Below are positions 16,083 to 24,429 of a stretch of 64,000 bases of DNA, piece by piece (the stretch's first letter is position 1; each line of letters begins with the position of its first letter). This DNA is from CAVOOW01 sp963697675 (GTDB lineage: Bacteria; Actinomycetota; Actinomycetes; JACCUZ01). Both the position numbers and the translations under genes were made by a program. The notes under the pieces were generated by a model, which had not been told where the DNA came from, did not search any database, and saw nothing but the letters and a program-made list of their open reading frames with translations. Where the stretch lies: contig CAVOOW010000010.1 in the NCBI GenBank assembly GCA_963697675.1, positions 62,001 through 126,000 of the forward strand, given 5' to 3'.

Positions 16083-17523
16083 TCATCCGGTGATCGGCCA
16101 CGGCGACGGGAATGACCGATCCCCGGTATCGGTAGCGGGTCGTGCTCGACCTTCTGCCGGGTTGAACAGTTCCCGTTCCTCGCTGGCCGGCCACCATCCG
16201 CCGCCGCAGTAGCGGCGGCGGAGCTCCTTCCAGGTGGCCGGCGGTGCTTGCGCCGCAGCCATCGCCAGACCGTCTGCCACACGTAGTGGCTGCAGGTAGC
16301 CGAAGGTCGCCGACGACACCCCGGGCCGGAAGTAGGCGCACCAGCCCCGCAGCACCGGGTTGAGCTGCGGAGCAGGACATCCAGCGGCTGGTTCACCCCG
16401 ACCTGTCGGCACAGCGTCTTCACCTTGGCCATCACGGCCCGCAGGGCCTTCTTGGCCGGATAGGTGTAGACGTAGGACCGGCTGGTGCCCCGCTTGCGGT
16501 GACGCTGGATGCGCCACCCGAGGAAGTCGAGGCCCTCGTCGATGTGGGTGATCAGGGTCTTCTCCGGCGACAGGCGCAGGCCCATCGTGGACAAGCACCC
16601 CGGCGATCTCCTCTCGCAGCGCTTCGGCGTCGGCCCTGGTGCCCGCGACCACCAGGCACCAGTCGTCCGCGTACCGGACCAGCCGGTAGTTGGGCAGACC
16701 GTGACGGCGCCGTTTCGCCCGTTCCACCGTCGTGCTGCCGTGGTCCTCCCGGCGGCCCGGCGATGTGCTCGTCCAGGACCGAGAGGGCCACGTTGCTCAG
16801 CAGCGGCGACAGGATCGACCCCTGCGGGGTTCCGGTGGTGGTGTCCCGCAGCGTCGGTCCTCACTGAGGATGCCCGCCTTCAGGAACGCCTTCACCAAGG
16901 CCAGGACGCGTTTGTCCCCGACTCGATCCCGCACCCGGTCCATCAGGGCCGGGTGCGAGATCTCGTCGAAGCAGGCCTTGATGTCGCCCTCCACGATCCA
17001 CTCATAGAGCGTGGCGATGTCGAGATAGCGCACCTCGGCCACCGCGTCATGAGCCCGGCGCTTCGGGCGGAACCCGTAGGAACACGGGAGGAAATCCGCC
17101 TCGAAGATCGGCTCCAACACCAGCTTCAGGGACGCCTGGACCACCCGGTCGGTGATCGTCGGCGATCCCCAGACGACGCAGCTTGCCGCCCGCCTTGGGG
17201 ATCATCCGCTCCCGCACCGGCAGCGGGCGGAAGCTGCGGTCCTTCAACGCGACCGCAGCCCGTCGAGGAACACCTCGACCCCGCACCGGCCTCCACGATG
17301 GACGCGCCGTGCGCCGTCCACCCCGGCCGTGCGCGCACCCTTGTTGCCCCGCACCCGATCCCACGCCACCAGCAGGAACGCCGGGATCGGCGACGAGGTT
17401 GAACAGATCGTCGAACCTGCGATGAGGATCATCACGGGCCCAACGGTGCAGCTTGGTCTGGATCTCCAGTACCCGGCGCTCCGCCCGAATCAGCAGCCGA
17501 GCTCCGAGCTCGTCGGTATTCAC
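16083..17523 (-). pseudogene. Group II intron-encoded reverse transcriptase/maturase, frameshifted
   Basis: GTG at 17523 follows AGGAGGT and opens 'VNTDELGARLLIRAERRVLE'. Pieces in several frames give RT0-RT4 ('DFLPCSYGFRPKRRAHDAV', 'EGDIKACFDEISHPALMDRV'), the catalytic 'RLVRYADDWCLVVAGT' (YADD), then 'GLRLSPEKTLITHIDEGLDF' and 'LGWRIQRHRKRG' (RT7 and X domain), and 'VLRGWCAYFRPGVSS'. The protein would aid intron splicing and reverse-transcribe it during homing. Frameshifts near 17410, 17270, 17150, 16860, 16600 and 16380 break it, so homing would need a maturase in trans. No HNH endonuclease is evident. Confidence 0.85.
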
Positions 17524-18152
17524 CGGCGACACCTCCTGGCATTCCAGCATCCTCACTGCCGACTTGCTGGCCCCCTTCGCCCTGTGCCCGGCTCTCCCGG
17601 CCCCGCGGCGGGTCGTCGCTCGGACTACTACGAGGCCTCCGCCCCACCCCACGGCCATCAGCCGGCAACGGACCTGCCCACCCGACCGGACTGGCTGCCC
17701 GGCACGGACGGGCGACCGCGGGGCGGTTCCCACGTTCACCACGCAATCGATCGATCAGGGAGGCGCCCAGCTCTACCCCGGCAGCATCGCCACGCCTACG
17801 CCGCAGGCCTTCACCGTGGCCTCCCCACCGACGGAGCTACACGGCTTCGGAGTTGACCCCCACCGACATCCGGCGTGGCCACGCACTGCACACCGGCCCA
17901 TATCCACCAGATTTGAGCCGGCGCCGCGCTTACGGGGCTTCAACCACTGGTTCACTCTCGTACACCTTCTGATCTCGCTCGCCGGACCCGCACCGTCTGG
18001 CAGTACCAGCACGTCCCGGCTTTGTCAGGGCTGCTTCCCGCCCTCCCCGGCGTTCCCCGGGTCAGGCTGCCCCCAGCTTCACCAGGCCGCTGCGACGACC
18101 CGGCGGGGAGGTCTCTCACCTCCCTCGATCACCACGGCGCCTCGTGGCGCAC

Positions 18153-18442
18153 AGCTCCCCCGCGAAGAAAATCGAAGCCCGGAGAATCTCGTTGTCCTCC
18201 TCGAGCCGCCGGACCTTCGCCTTCAGCTCCCGGATCTGGTCCAGCTCCTCCGTCGTGGCTCCCTGACGCTGGCCGCTGTCGACCTGCGCTTGCAAGAACC
18301 AGCGACGCACCGACTCCTGCTCAACGTGGTTGCGCTTCGCGACCGCCTCGGCCGCAGCTGTCGGCGTCGCGTACTCCGAGACGTGCTGCAGCATCTGCTG
18401 GACGCAACGCTCCTTCACCTTCGGATCGATCTTCTTCGGCAC
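18153..18442 (-). pseudogene. IS3-family OrfA (helix-turn-helix/leucine zipper), interrupted by the intron
   Basis: GTG at 18442 follows AGGAGG and gives 'KKIDPKVKERCVQQMLQHV', a helix-turn-helix ('TAAAEAVAKRNHVEQESVRR') and a coiled coil ('RELKAKVRRLEEDNEILRAS') ending 'IFFAGEL' at the intron boundary. The coding part is intact up to that point. Precise intron splicing would restore a seven-residue tail and a stop. Confidence 0.8.
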
Positions 18443-18504
18443 AGGGCCATCCTCCTGGAACTCAGAAGGAGACGGCATCAAACCGAGGCGCTTCACAGAA
18501 GTGG

Positions 18505-18545
18505 TGGGCCCCGTGGGACTCGAATCCACAACCTACGGATTAAAG
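18505..18545 (-). repeat. tRNA-Lys 3'-half fragment, att copy 1 (outermost)
   Basis: Matches the intact tRNA-Lys at 52863 from the discriminator through T-arm and variable loop into the anticodon loop, with two differences: a T-arm substitution and one A fewer in the loop. It is the most diverged full copy and the outer boundary of the array. Confidence 0.85.
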
Positions 18546-18668
18546 AGGAATCGGCCTGGTCAATCCCAGGTCAGAGTGTCCGGTGCTCTTCACCTGCGCG
18601 GTCGACACTGGACGATCTCTCGTCGGTGCCGGCTGGCTTTGGAAGCATTGCGGGACTGAGTGCGGAAA
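18546..18668. repeat. Conserved left end of module A
   Basis: About 123 bp related to 23826-23952, 34548-34675 and 44358-44486. It includes CCCAGGTCAGAG, CTCTCGTCGG and the arm-like pair GCATTGCGGGACTGAGTGCGG. It is the most degraded of the four. Confidence 0.75.
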
Positions 18669-19521
18669 GGCGAACCTGGCCCTGAGGTCCAGACGCTCGC
18701 TGAGGCAAGCAGTGGGTGGTCCTCAAAGTCCTGAGGCGAGCTCGACCTCGCTCAAGCGCACCGTACGGCTGCGCCGCCGGCCCGCGTGGCCGATGCTCAC
18801 CCGGCGCGGCTGCACGTGCTACTGCAGGCCGGTCTATCGATCGTCTGCAGGCTCGATCTGCCGTTGGTGCCGGGAGGTCAGAGGATGGCGCCGCGCGGAG
18901 CCACTCAACGGCGGCGACGCCCCGGCCGTACAGCACCAGCATCGATCACCGTGGCTGGTACGGAGTGCGCCCGAGTGCTCGGCAAGCGTTGACTGGCATG
19001 CTCGATGACCTGCGCGGGCTCGGCGTATCCGGGTCATCGTACGTAACGTCTATGATATCGCCGCCATCAAATGCACACGCAGCACGATCTCTCCCATGTC
19101 CAGTCCCCTAGGCGCCTAGGCAAGAAGCGGCATTGGAACGCTGGCGGCCGTTGGCCACCGAGCCGCCAGTTCGATGCATCGACTGGCGAGCCCGGAGGTA
19201 GCTGCGTCGTTGTCCTGGAGGTCTCATCTCAGCGTCCCCCGGGTCCACTTCACCAGCATCTGTGTCGTCACAAGCTGTCGGGCTGGAGTCGCAGTACGGC
19301 GCACCTTCGACAGGCGGGAACCCCCTCGTTTGACACAGAAAGGCTATCAGCCGAAATCTTTGGCCGGGCCGGTAGTGACAGGTTCTGTTTGGCGGCGCCA
19401 TTCGTTTGGATCACGCACCAGGTCAGTTGCCCGCCCCTCCGCCGTGCCGGAGACAACGTGTCAGACAACCAGACCTAGGCCTACGCCCAGCCCCGCCGGC
19501 GGGGTTCGTCGACCCACGCGC
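18669..19521. other. Gap without a supported gene
   Basis: No frame has a convincing start, ribosome site or family motif on either strand. It looks like decayed DNA between the module A left end and a methyltransferase relic. Confidence 0.4.
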
Positions 19522-19680
19522 TGGGGCGTGAAGGACAACGTCGCCGACCGGTTCGCGAACGCGGACGTTGTCGCCGGACCGGGGTCTCGTGCACCGCGTC
19601 GACTTCACGTTCCACCACGTCGGCTCGCCGTCAGATTTCGTCAGCGCGTTCCGCAATTACTACGGACCTGCTGGCTACAC
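19522..19680 (+). pseudogene. Fragment of a SAM-dependent methyltransferase
   Basis: Two frames give 'WGVKDNVADRFANADVV' and, after a shift near 19570, 'VDFTFHHVGSPSDFVSAF' then 'RNYYGP'. This order (LFGxRV-like, then a 'TFxxxSPxDFVxxFRxYYGP' segment) is typical of the middle of class I methyltransferases related to UbiE. Both ends are missing, and the osmC gene begins where it stops. Confidence 0.45.
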
Positions 19681-20094
19681 CGGGGCGGTGATCGTCGCCT
19701 CGGCGACCAGGATGCTCACGTCCGGGGGCTGCTCGAGAGTGCTGTGGACTGTGCAGGCTCGGGCCACCGCGAGTAGGGCGGGGAGCCGCTCTGGTGGCAA
19801 CGCCGGTGGGGGAGTGATACGGAGTGTGATGCTGGCCACTCGGGCCGGGCGGTCCTGCGACATCTGCCAGCTGGCGTCCACGCGCAGCCCGTCGCGGCAG
19901 ATGTGGTGGCGGGCCAGGAAGCCACCGGCGTAGTGCGCCACGCAGGAGGCGAGGCTGGCCACGAACAACTCGACGGGGGTGGGTCCGAGGTCGGTGCCGC
20001 CCGTGTCGGCCGGTTGATCGACGATCAGTTCGTGTCCGCGCACTCGTACGGCGTACCGGTCACCTCCCCGTGCCTTCACAACCATGGCAGCCAT
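19675..20094 (-). CDS. OsmC-family peroxiredoxin-like protein
   Basis: A 139-residue OsmC/Ohr-fold protein. The fold places two redox cysteines for thiol-dependent reduction of hydroperoxides or persulfides: here 'LFVASLASCVAHYAGG' (near residue 50) and 'VARACTVHSTLEQ' (near 117). It is the last gene of the sqr operon, 37 bp after dsrE2, which favours persulfide or sulfane-sulfur handling (inference) over a general organic-peroxide role. Two ATGs nine bases apart could start it. Module D carries a longer OsmC of a different subtype. Confidence 0.87.
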   Translation of the reverse strand: MAAMVVKARGGDRYAVRVRGHELIVDQPADTGGTDLGPTPVELFVASLASCVAHYAGGFLARHHICRDGLRVDASWQMSQDRPARVASITLRITPPPALPPERLPALLAVARACTVHSTLEQPPDVSILVAEATITAPV

Positions 20095-20131
20095 CTCCGC
20101 CGTCCTCTCCTGCTTGCGTTCAGCGTCGCCG

Positions 20132-20641
20132 TCAGATGAACAGGATTTGGGCGCCGTCGGTTTTCTCGATGAAGTCGGCGGCGCTGATGATCGCTTCGAC
20201 GCCGCCGTAGAGGTCGTTCATGGTCAGGTGGTTCATGTCGGCGGACATCCGGCAGGCCCACAGGTGCCCGCCGGAGTCGACGATCTGCTCGAGGAACTCC
20301 GGGACCTCGGGGACGCCGAGCTCGGCGATGGACTTCTTCATCTTCTTGGTGGCGATCGAGGTCATCCACGGCAGGCCGCCCAGGCCTTGCGGCATGTGGG
20401 TGGCGGTGTTGCCGAGCATGGTGAACTTCAGGTCGTCCATGGTCTTCTTGTTGATCAGCTCGAAGCCCCAGAAGGTGAAGAACAGGTGGGTCTCGATGCC
20501 TTCACCGAGGGCGGCGTTCGCCAGGATCAGCCCGGGGTAGGCCATGTCCAGGTTGCCTTTGGAGCAGATGATCGCGAGCTTGCGATCGGTGCGGGCCTCG
20601 TCGAACGAGGGGACGAGGGGGGTTGTCTGGGTGGTGGTCAT
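20132..20641 (-). CDS. DsrE2-like (DsrE/DsrF/DrsH) sulfur-carrier protein
   Basis: A 169-residue protein of the PF13686-type DsrE2 group, which relays sulfane sulfur between proteins. Markers are 'KLAIICSKGNLDMAYPGLIL', 'ETHLFFTFWGFELINKK' and the cysteine segment 'GHLWACRMSADMNHL' with Cys near residue 133; the family's ACxMSxDxMG core is recognisable. ATG at 20641 follows TAAGGAG. It sits between the dsrC/tusE-like gene (38 bp) and osmC (37 bp), as expected for a sulfide-oxidation relay. DsrE2 homologues may be membrane-associated; only weak hydrophobic segments are seen here. Confidence 0.88.
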   Translation of the reverse strand: MTTTQTTPLVPSFDEARTDRKLAIICSKGNLDMAYPGLILANAALGEGIETHLFFTFWGFELINKKTMDDLKFTMLGNTATHMPQGLGGLPWMTSIATKKMKKSIAELGVPEVPEFLEQIVDSGGHLWACRMSADMNHLTMNDLYGGVEAIISAADFIEKTDGAQILFI

Positions 20642-20679
20642 CGCTGGCTCCTTACGGTGGCAGCTTTCTGTTGGCAGCG

Positions 20680-20994
20680 TCAGACGCAGCCGTGGGGTTT
20701 GGGTAGGCCGGCGACGTAGGCCATCTTCTTGGCCGGCTTCTTGGGGAACAGCTCGAACAGCCGCTTGGTCGGGACTCCACCGACGGTCGACACGCGGCGC
20801 AGCGTGGCGGTCTCGCCTTGTTGCTGGAAGTCCTGGCGCAGGAACTTGAGCACGGCCAAGTGTTCGTCGGTCAGTGTGAGGCCGATCTGGGTTGCCAGGG
20901 CTTGGCCGAGGTCTTCGTCCCACTCGTCGTAGGTCGTGAGGAAGCCTTCCTCGTCCACGTGGACCTCGTGCCCGGAGATCGTGGTTACGGGCAT
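20680..20994 (-). CDS. DsrC/TusE-family sulfur-relay protein
   Basis: A 104-residue DsrC/TusE-fold protein. Typical stretches are 'EVHVDEEGFLTTYDEWDED', 'LTLTDEHLAVLKFLRQDFQ' and a flexible C-terminal arm 'AYVAGLPKPHGCV' whose penultimate Cys is the sulfur-carrying residue. DsrC proper has a second Cys about ten residues earlier; here that place has no Cys, so by sequence it is TusE-like or a regulatory DsrC-like form. ATG at 20994 follows AGGAGG and lies two bases after the apparent ancestral stop of sqr. It probably accepts sulfur for DsrE2 or an unknown partner (inference). Confidence 0.88.
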   Translation of the reverse strand: MPVTTISGHEVHVDEEGFLTTYDEWDEDLGQALATQIGLTLTDEHLAVLKFLRQDFQQQGETATLRRVSTVGGVPTKRLFELFPKKPAKKMAYVAGLPKPHGCV

Positions 20995-22256
20995 GTCACA
21001 CCTCCTGCTTCTCGGGCTGTTTGTCGGGGATCGTCTTGCCGGCCATCGACATGTGCGCTGGAAGCGGGTATCGGGCGGCCGGGCAGCAGCAGGTGCCAGT
21101 ACATCCACCGGAACGCGAGCTTGCCCCAGTGGTTGACCCGGGTCTCGGCCAGTAGGCGGAAGGGGCCGACGCGCGGCAGCGGGTAGGTGCCGGGCAGCGG
21201 CTCGGTGTCGTAGTTGAAGTCGATCAGCAGTGCCTTGCCGTCGCCGGCCTCGACGTAGCAGTTGGCGTGCCCGTCGAAACTGCCGGTCATCGGGCGCCCG
21301 TCGATGTGGGCCAGGAAGTTCTCGACGAACACTTCGACGGAAAAGTGCGCCACCGAGCCGGCCTTGGAGGCCGGGATGTTCGAGGCATCCCCGACGGCGA
21401 AGATGTTGTCATGCCCGGTTGCGAGCAGGGTGTGCTTGTCGACCGGGACGTAGTTGAGCTCGTCGCCCAGCCCGGAGCGGGCGACGTAGTCGGCGCCCAT
21501 ATTCAGCGGGACGGTGACGAGCAGGTCGAACGGCACTTCCCTCTCGTCGTAGGACACCAGCGTCTTCCGGTCGGCGTCGATGCGCTCGACGACGAAGTCC
21601 GGCTCGAGGGCGATCTTCCGCTCTTCGAGCATCCCGCCCAGCCGAGCGGAGGCGATTGGTTTGGTGAACGCTCCGGGCAGCGGGGTCACATAGACCAGCT
21701 CCACCCGGTCACGCATGCCCCGGCCGCGGAAATAGGCGTCGGCCAGGAAGGCGAACTCCAGCGGGGCGACCGGGCACTTGATCGGCATCTCGACCACGTG
21801 CACCACGACCCGCCCACCGGTGAACGTGCGCAGTTTGTCGCGTAACGCGAGCGCTCCGTCGAAGGTGTAGAAGTCGTGGATGCTCTCCCGCCACTGACCG
21901 CCGTCGAGCATTCCCGGTGTCTGATCCGGCCGGGGCGCAGTGCCCGTGGCAATCACGAGCTGGTCGTATGGCAGGCACTGGCCGTCCATCAGCCACACAA
22001 CGTTCTGGTCCGGGACCACCTTGTCGATCTCGCCAGCCAGGAGCTCGACACCGTTCGGGATGAAACGTCGCGTCGGCTTGACCACATCGCCGGGCGCGGC
22101 GGCGCCGAAGGGTAGGAACAGGTAGCCGGGCTGGTAGTAGTGCACGTCGCTCTGCTCGACAACCGTGATCTGCCAGTCATCGCCAAGCCGGCGTCGCAGC
22201 TTGTTGACCACCATCGTCCCAGCGGTCCCGGCCCCCAGCACGACCAAACGCCTCAT
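20985..22256 (-). CDS. sqr: Sulfide:quinone oxidoreductase
   Basis: A 423-residue FAD protein of the SQR family that oxidises sulfide at the membrane and passes electrons to quinone. Visible are the dinucleotide fold 'VVLGAGTAGTMVVNKLRRR', 'YYQPGYLFLPFGAA', 'YDQLVIATGTAPRPD', the first redox Cys in 'MPIKCPVAPLEFAFL' near 160, 'FAVGDASNIPASKAGSVAH' near 310 and the second Cys in 'GHANCYVEAGDG' near 345. ATG at 22256 follows GAGGTGG. The last about 20 residues are out of frame: a neighbouring frame reads 'AHMSMAGKTIPDKQPEKQEV' then stop, the usual end, so a frameshift lies near 21050. The catalytic core is intact. Confidence 0.92.
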   Translation of the reverse strand: MRRLVVLGAGTAGTMVVNKLRRRLGDDWQITVVEQSDVHYYQPGYLFLPFGAAAPGDVVKPTRRFIPNGVELLAGEIDKVVPDQNVVWLMDGQCLPYDQLVIATGTAPRPDQTPGMLDGGQWRESIHDFYTFDGALALRDKLRTFTGGRVVVHVVEMPIKCPVAPLEFAFLADAYFRGRGMRDRVELVYVTPLPGAFTKPIASARLGGMLEERKIALEPDFVVERIDADRKTLVSYDEREVPFDLLVTVPLNMGADYVARSGLGDELNYVPVDKHTLLATGHDNIFAVGDASNIPASKAGSVAHFSVEVFVENFLAHIDGRPMTGSFDGHANCYVEAGDGKALLIDFNYDTEPLPGTYPLPRVGPFRLLAETRVNHWGKLAFRWMYWHLLLPGRPIPASSAHVDGRQDDPRQTAREAGGVTCP

Positions 22257-22887
22257 CGCTGCCACCTCACTCTTCTGCACTTCAACGCTATGAGCCTTGC
22301 TGGTGTGGCGGAACTGCCATTCGTCCTGACCTGGAAGGACGTACGGCACGAAGCTGGCTTGGCCCAACCCATCCGGGCCGTGGCAGGAGAAACCTGCGGG
22401 AGCCGATCCCGTCGGGGGCCGAGCCGATCGTCCAACCCGTGCCGGCGACTCGGCGGCTCACCGCTTCAGGAGCGGAGGCGGGACTTTGGGCGGGCTGGTT
22501 GACGGATCGTGCTGCATCGGGTCCTTGTCCTGTGCGCCCTCCTACTGATGACCGGCATCCGCAATCCGACCCCGGGCAGACTTCGAAGCCACGGGTCTCG
22601 CGCTCAGCGGAGAGCTGGATGCGCCGCTCGTCGAAACATCGACGTGGTGGCACGAGACATCTACGGCTCTGACGGCATCGACCTGTCGCCGGCGGTCGCG
22701 AAACGACTACCTTTCCACCTGAGCTGCTGAGGGCGACACAGCCTCTCGGCAGCTGGGCGCCAAAACGCAACGCATCGGCATTTCATCCGTTCGACGCGCC
22801 GTGACTTTCGACCCTGACCCTCGCCCATCACCGGCTATAACATGCGAGCGACGACGCTGATTCGGTGCCGACATCAGGAGGCGCGCG
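22257..22887. other. Divergent intergenic region between sqr and PPOX gene
   Basis: 631 bp with no convincing gene. It must hold the promoters of the sqr operon and of the PPOX-fold gene. GC-rich stem-forming stretches occur around 22370-22450, but no known riboswitch could be recognised. Confidence 0.4.
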
Positions 22888-23376
22888 ATGAGCATTCCCG
22901 ACGACGTCAGGGGGTCTATCCGTCACGACGAGGTCGAGGACCCTGGGGCAACGAACCCTCCGACCGACCACCGTGGCCTGCGTGTACTCGGCTTCGAGGA
23001 ATGCCTAGAACGGTTGCGGACGGCACCGGTGGGGCGGCTGGCGTTCGTGGACACGGGCGAGCCTGTTGTGTTCCCTGTCAACCACGTTATCGACGGGGTT
23101 GACGTTGTCTTCCGGACATCGTGGGGCTCCAAACTCCAGGTCGCCGAGAATTCCGGCGTTGTCGCATACGAGGTCGACGGGTACGACAGCCGGGGTGAGA
23201 CCGGTTGGAGTGTCGTCGTGAAGGGCACAGCCCAGCTCGCGTGTGAGAGTGTCGACACCGACCGCTACGACCAGCTCGGCCTGCGGTCCTGGGCCGACCT
23301 CAAGGGCCTCGGCTTCTGGGTGCGGATCCGTCCGGTCGAGATCACCGGGCGAGAGGTCATCCCAGCGCCGGGCTGA
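22888..23376 (+). CDS. Pyridoxamine 5'-phosphate oxidase-fold flavin/F420-binding protein
   Basis: A 162-residue split-barrel protein of the PPOX superfamily. The core 'ECLERLRTAPVGRLAFVDTG', 'PVVFPVNHVIDGVDVVFRT' and 'GWSVVVKGTAQLACES' matches the actinobacterial group that binds FMN, F420 or haem. ATG at 22888 follows CAGGAGG. It reads away from the sqr operon within module A. It may reduce or bind a small molecule linked to sulfur stress, but no substrate can be named. Confidence 0.88.
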   Translation: MSIPDDVRGSIRHDEVEDPGATNPPTDHRGLRVLGFEECLERLRTAPVGRLAFVDTGEPVVFPVNHVIDGVDVVFRTSWGSKLQVAENSGVVAYEVDGYDSRGETGWSVVVKGTAQLACESVDTDRYDQLGLRSWADLKGLGFWVRIRPVEITGREVIPAPG

Positions 23377-23705
23377 CGGCGGCCTGCGGCGGACGGCCTT
23401 GGGTCGATATGTCCGGCCCCGTCAATGAACCCCAAGACCAACCGGCAGAGCGAGGACGCGACAGACCGCGCACGAGTCACCCCGCCTTAAAATGCGCGGG
23501 GTTTCCACAGGTTGAACCGCGACCTAAGAGAAAGACAATTCAAAGCCCGGAACGCTCCGAGGTGCTGCCGGGCGAGGCCCGATCGAGCTTCAGACGGTCA
23601 ACCCGGGATGCCTGCGGCCGCCAGTGCTCCTGTGTGTACGACGGCTGCGGCCCTGTCGATGCGGGCCACATGGCACACGACGTGCGACGACGTGTGCGAC
23701 GCAAG

Positions 23706-23784
23706 ATGCGGACTTTTGCGGACCGGCGTCACCTACGACGATCCTCAACCTCAAAGCGCAACGCGCTGACCTGCGGAAACGTGG
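23706..23784. repeat. Conserved right end of module A
   Basis: About 79 bp running into att copy 2: TGCGGAC at 23707 and 23717 (10-bp period), then a shared stretch ending CGCAACGCGCTGACC. Related to 28115-28191, 44237-44315 and 51401-51480. Confidence 0.8.
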
Positions 23785-23825
23785 TGGGCCCCGTGGGACT
23801 CGAACCACAACCTACGGATTAAAAG
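23785..23825 (-). repeat. tRNA-Lys 3'-half fragment, att copy 2
   Basis: Identical to the intact tRNA-Lys from the discriminator to the anticodon loop, except for one base lost in the CCCAC run of the T-arm. It diverges from the tRNA right after the anticodon TTT (AAAAG on the plus strand). Confidence 0.9.
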
Positions 23826-23952
23826 AGGATTCTGGCCATCAGCAACGTCCCAGGTCAGACCGTCCCAGTGCCTGTCACCTGCGTAGAGGACACCGGATGA
23901 CTCTCGTCGGTTCCGGCTGGTTTCGGAAGCATTGCGGACTCAGTGCGGACCA
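23826..23952. repeat. Conserved left end of module B
   Basis: About 127 bp closely matching 34548-34675, including CTCTCGTCGGTTCCGGCTGG and the arm-like pair TGCGGAC at 23933 and 23944 (11-bp period). Confidence 0.85.
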
Positions 23953-24429
23953 GTCCGAGGTCGTCGCGGCCGCTGAAACCGACGCCGGCGGCGGGTACAC
24001 GCTTACCGCGATCCCGCCCCCGCTATCACCTGCGACCCGAGGAAAGCGGACGGGGTCAATTTTCGGGCGGCGATGATCTCGAACAGTCATCCCAACGGCG
24101 GTAGGTGATGCTGACTTCCTAGATGATCATGGAGGCGGCGATGGGCCTCCAGGTGTGGGTGACGAAAGCAGCCCCGGAAGGGGCGCCTTTCCGCCGGTGG
24201 GTGCCCTCGACCGCAACCCTCAGCCTTCCCGACCGTGCTTCGGGCCAATTTCATGGGCAGGCGCCGACCAGGATTTGACACCGGCGCGGCCTCCGGTCGA
24301 ACTCCGATGCTTTGCCGATCAGTGGGTTGACACGACACTCGCGGTCTATCACGGTTTGAGCAAGTTGTGCCGCCGACCTCAGGGCTGTGGCGCGACGTCG
24401 TTGCGGTATGGGGCATCGGGGGGCATGGC
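23953..24429. other. Gap without a supported gene
   Basis: 477 bp after the module B left end. Short open frames exist on both strands but none has a start, ribosome site or family signature. It may hold the promoter of the following membrane protein. Confidence 0.4.

Larger units (their letters stand above)
15958..18152 (-). mobile_element. Group II intron (retroelement) inserted in IS3 orfA/orfB
   Basis: On the minus strand the 5' end reads GTGCGCCACGAGGCG, a canonical GUGYG start, followed by domain I-like sequence. The 3' end is ...GCCGAC, fitting the AY rule. Domain V is at 16049-16016 and the maturase frame lies in domain IV. Length is 2,195 nt. Removing it joins orfA as '...FFAGEL' plus 'SPTARNR' stop, a normal IS3 OrfA end, and sets orfB in the expected shifted frame. 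That reconstruction supports both boundaries. The RNA may still fold, but the encoded protein is broken. Confidence 0.85.
14918..18497 (-). mobile_element. IS3-family insertion sequence carrying a nested group II intron
   Basis: The element is bounded by imperfect terminal repeats: TGCGTGAAGCGCCCCAGGTT at 14918-14937, and TGTGAAGCGCCTCGGTT read inward on the minus strand from 18497. It encodes orfA (18442-18153) and orfB (15957-14949), interrupted exactly at their junction by an intron (15958-18152). Without the intron the IS would be about 1.4 kb, normal for IS3. The right end abuts the leftmost tRNA-Lys fragment at 18505. OrfB has several frameshifts, so the copy is probably immobile. Confidence 0.8.
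18505..23825. mobile_element. Module A of the tRNA-Lys tandem array (sulfur/redox cargo)
   Basis: Lies between att copies 1 and 2 and has both conserved ends (18546-18668 and 23706-23784). Cargo is a minus-strand operon sqr-dsrC/tusE-dsrE2-osmC, a divergent PPOX-fold gene and a methyltransferase relic. No integrase, excisionase or transfer gene is present. Confidence 0.7.

Noticed and set aside
22360..22460. Riboswitch upstream of sqr
   Set aside because: GC-rich stems are present but no known aptamer core could be matched by eye.
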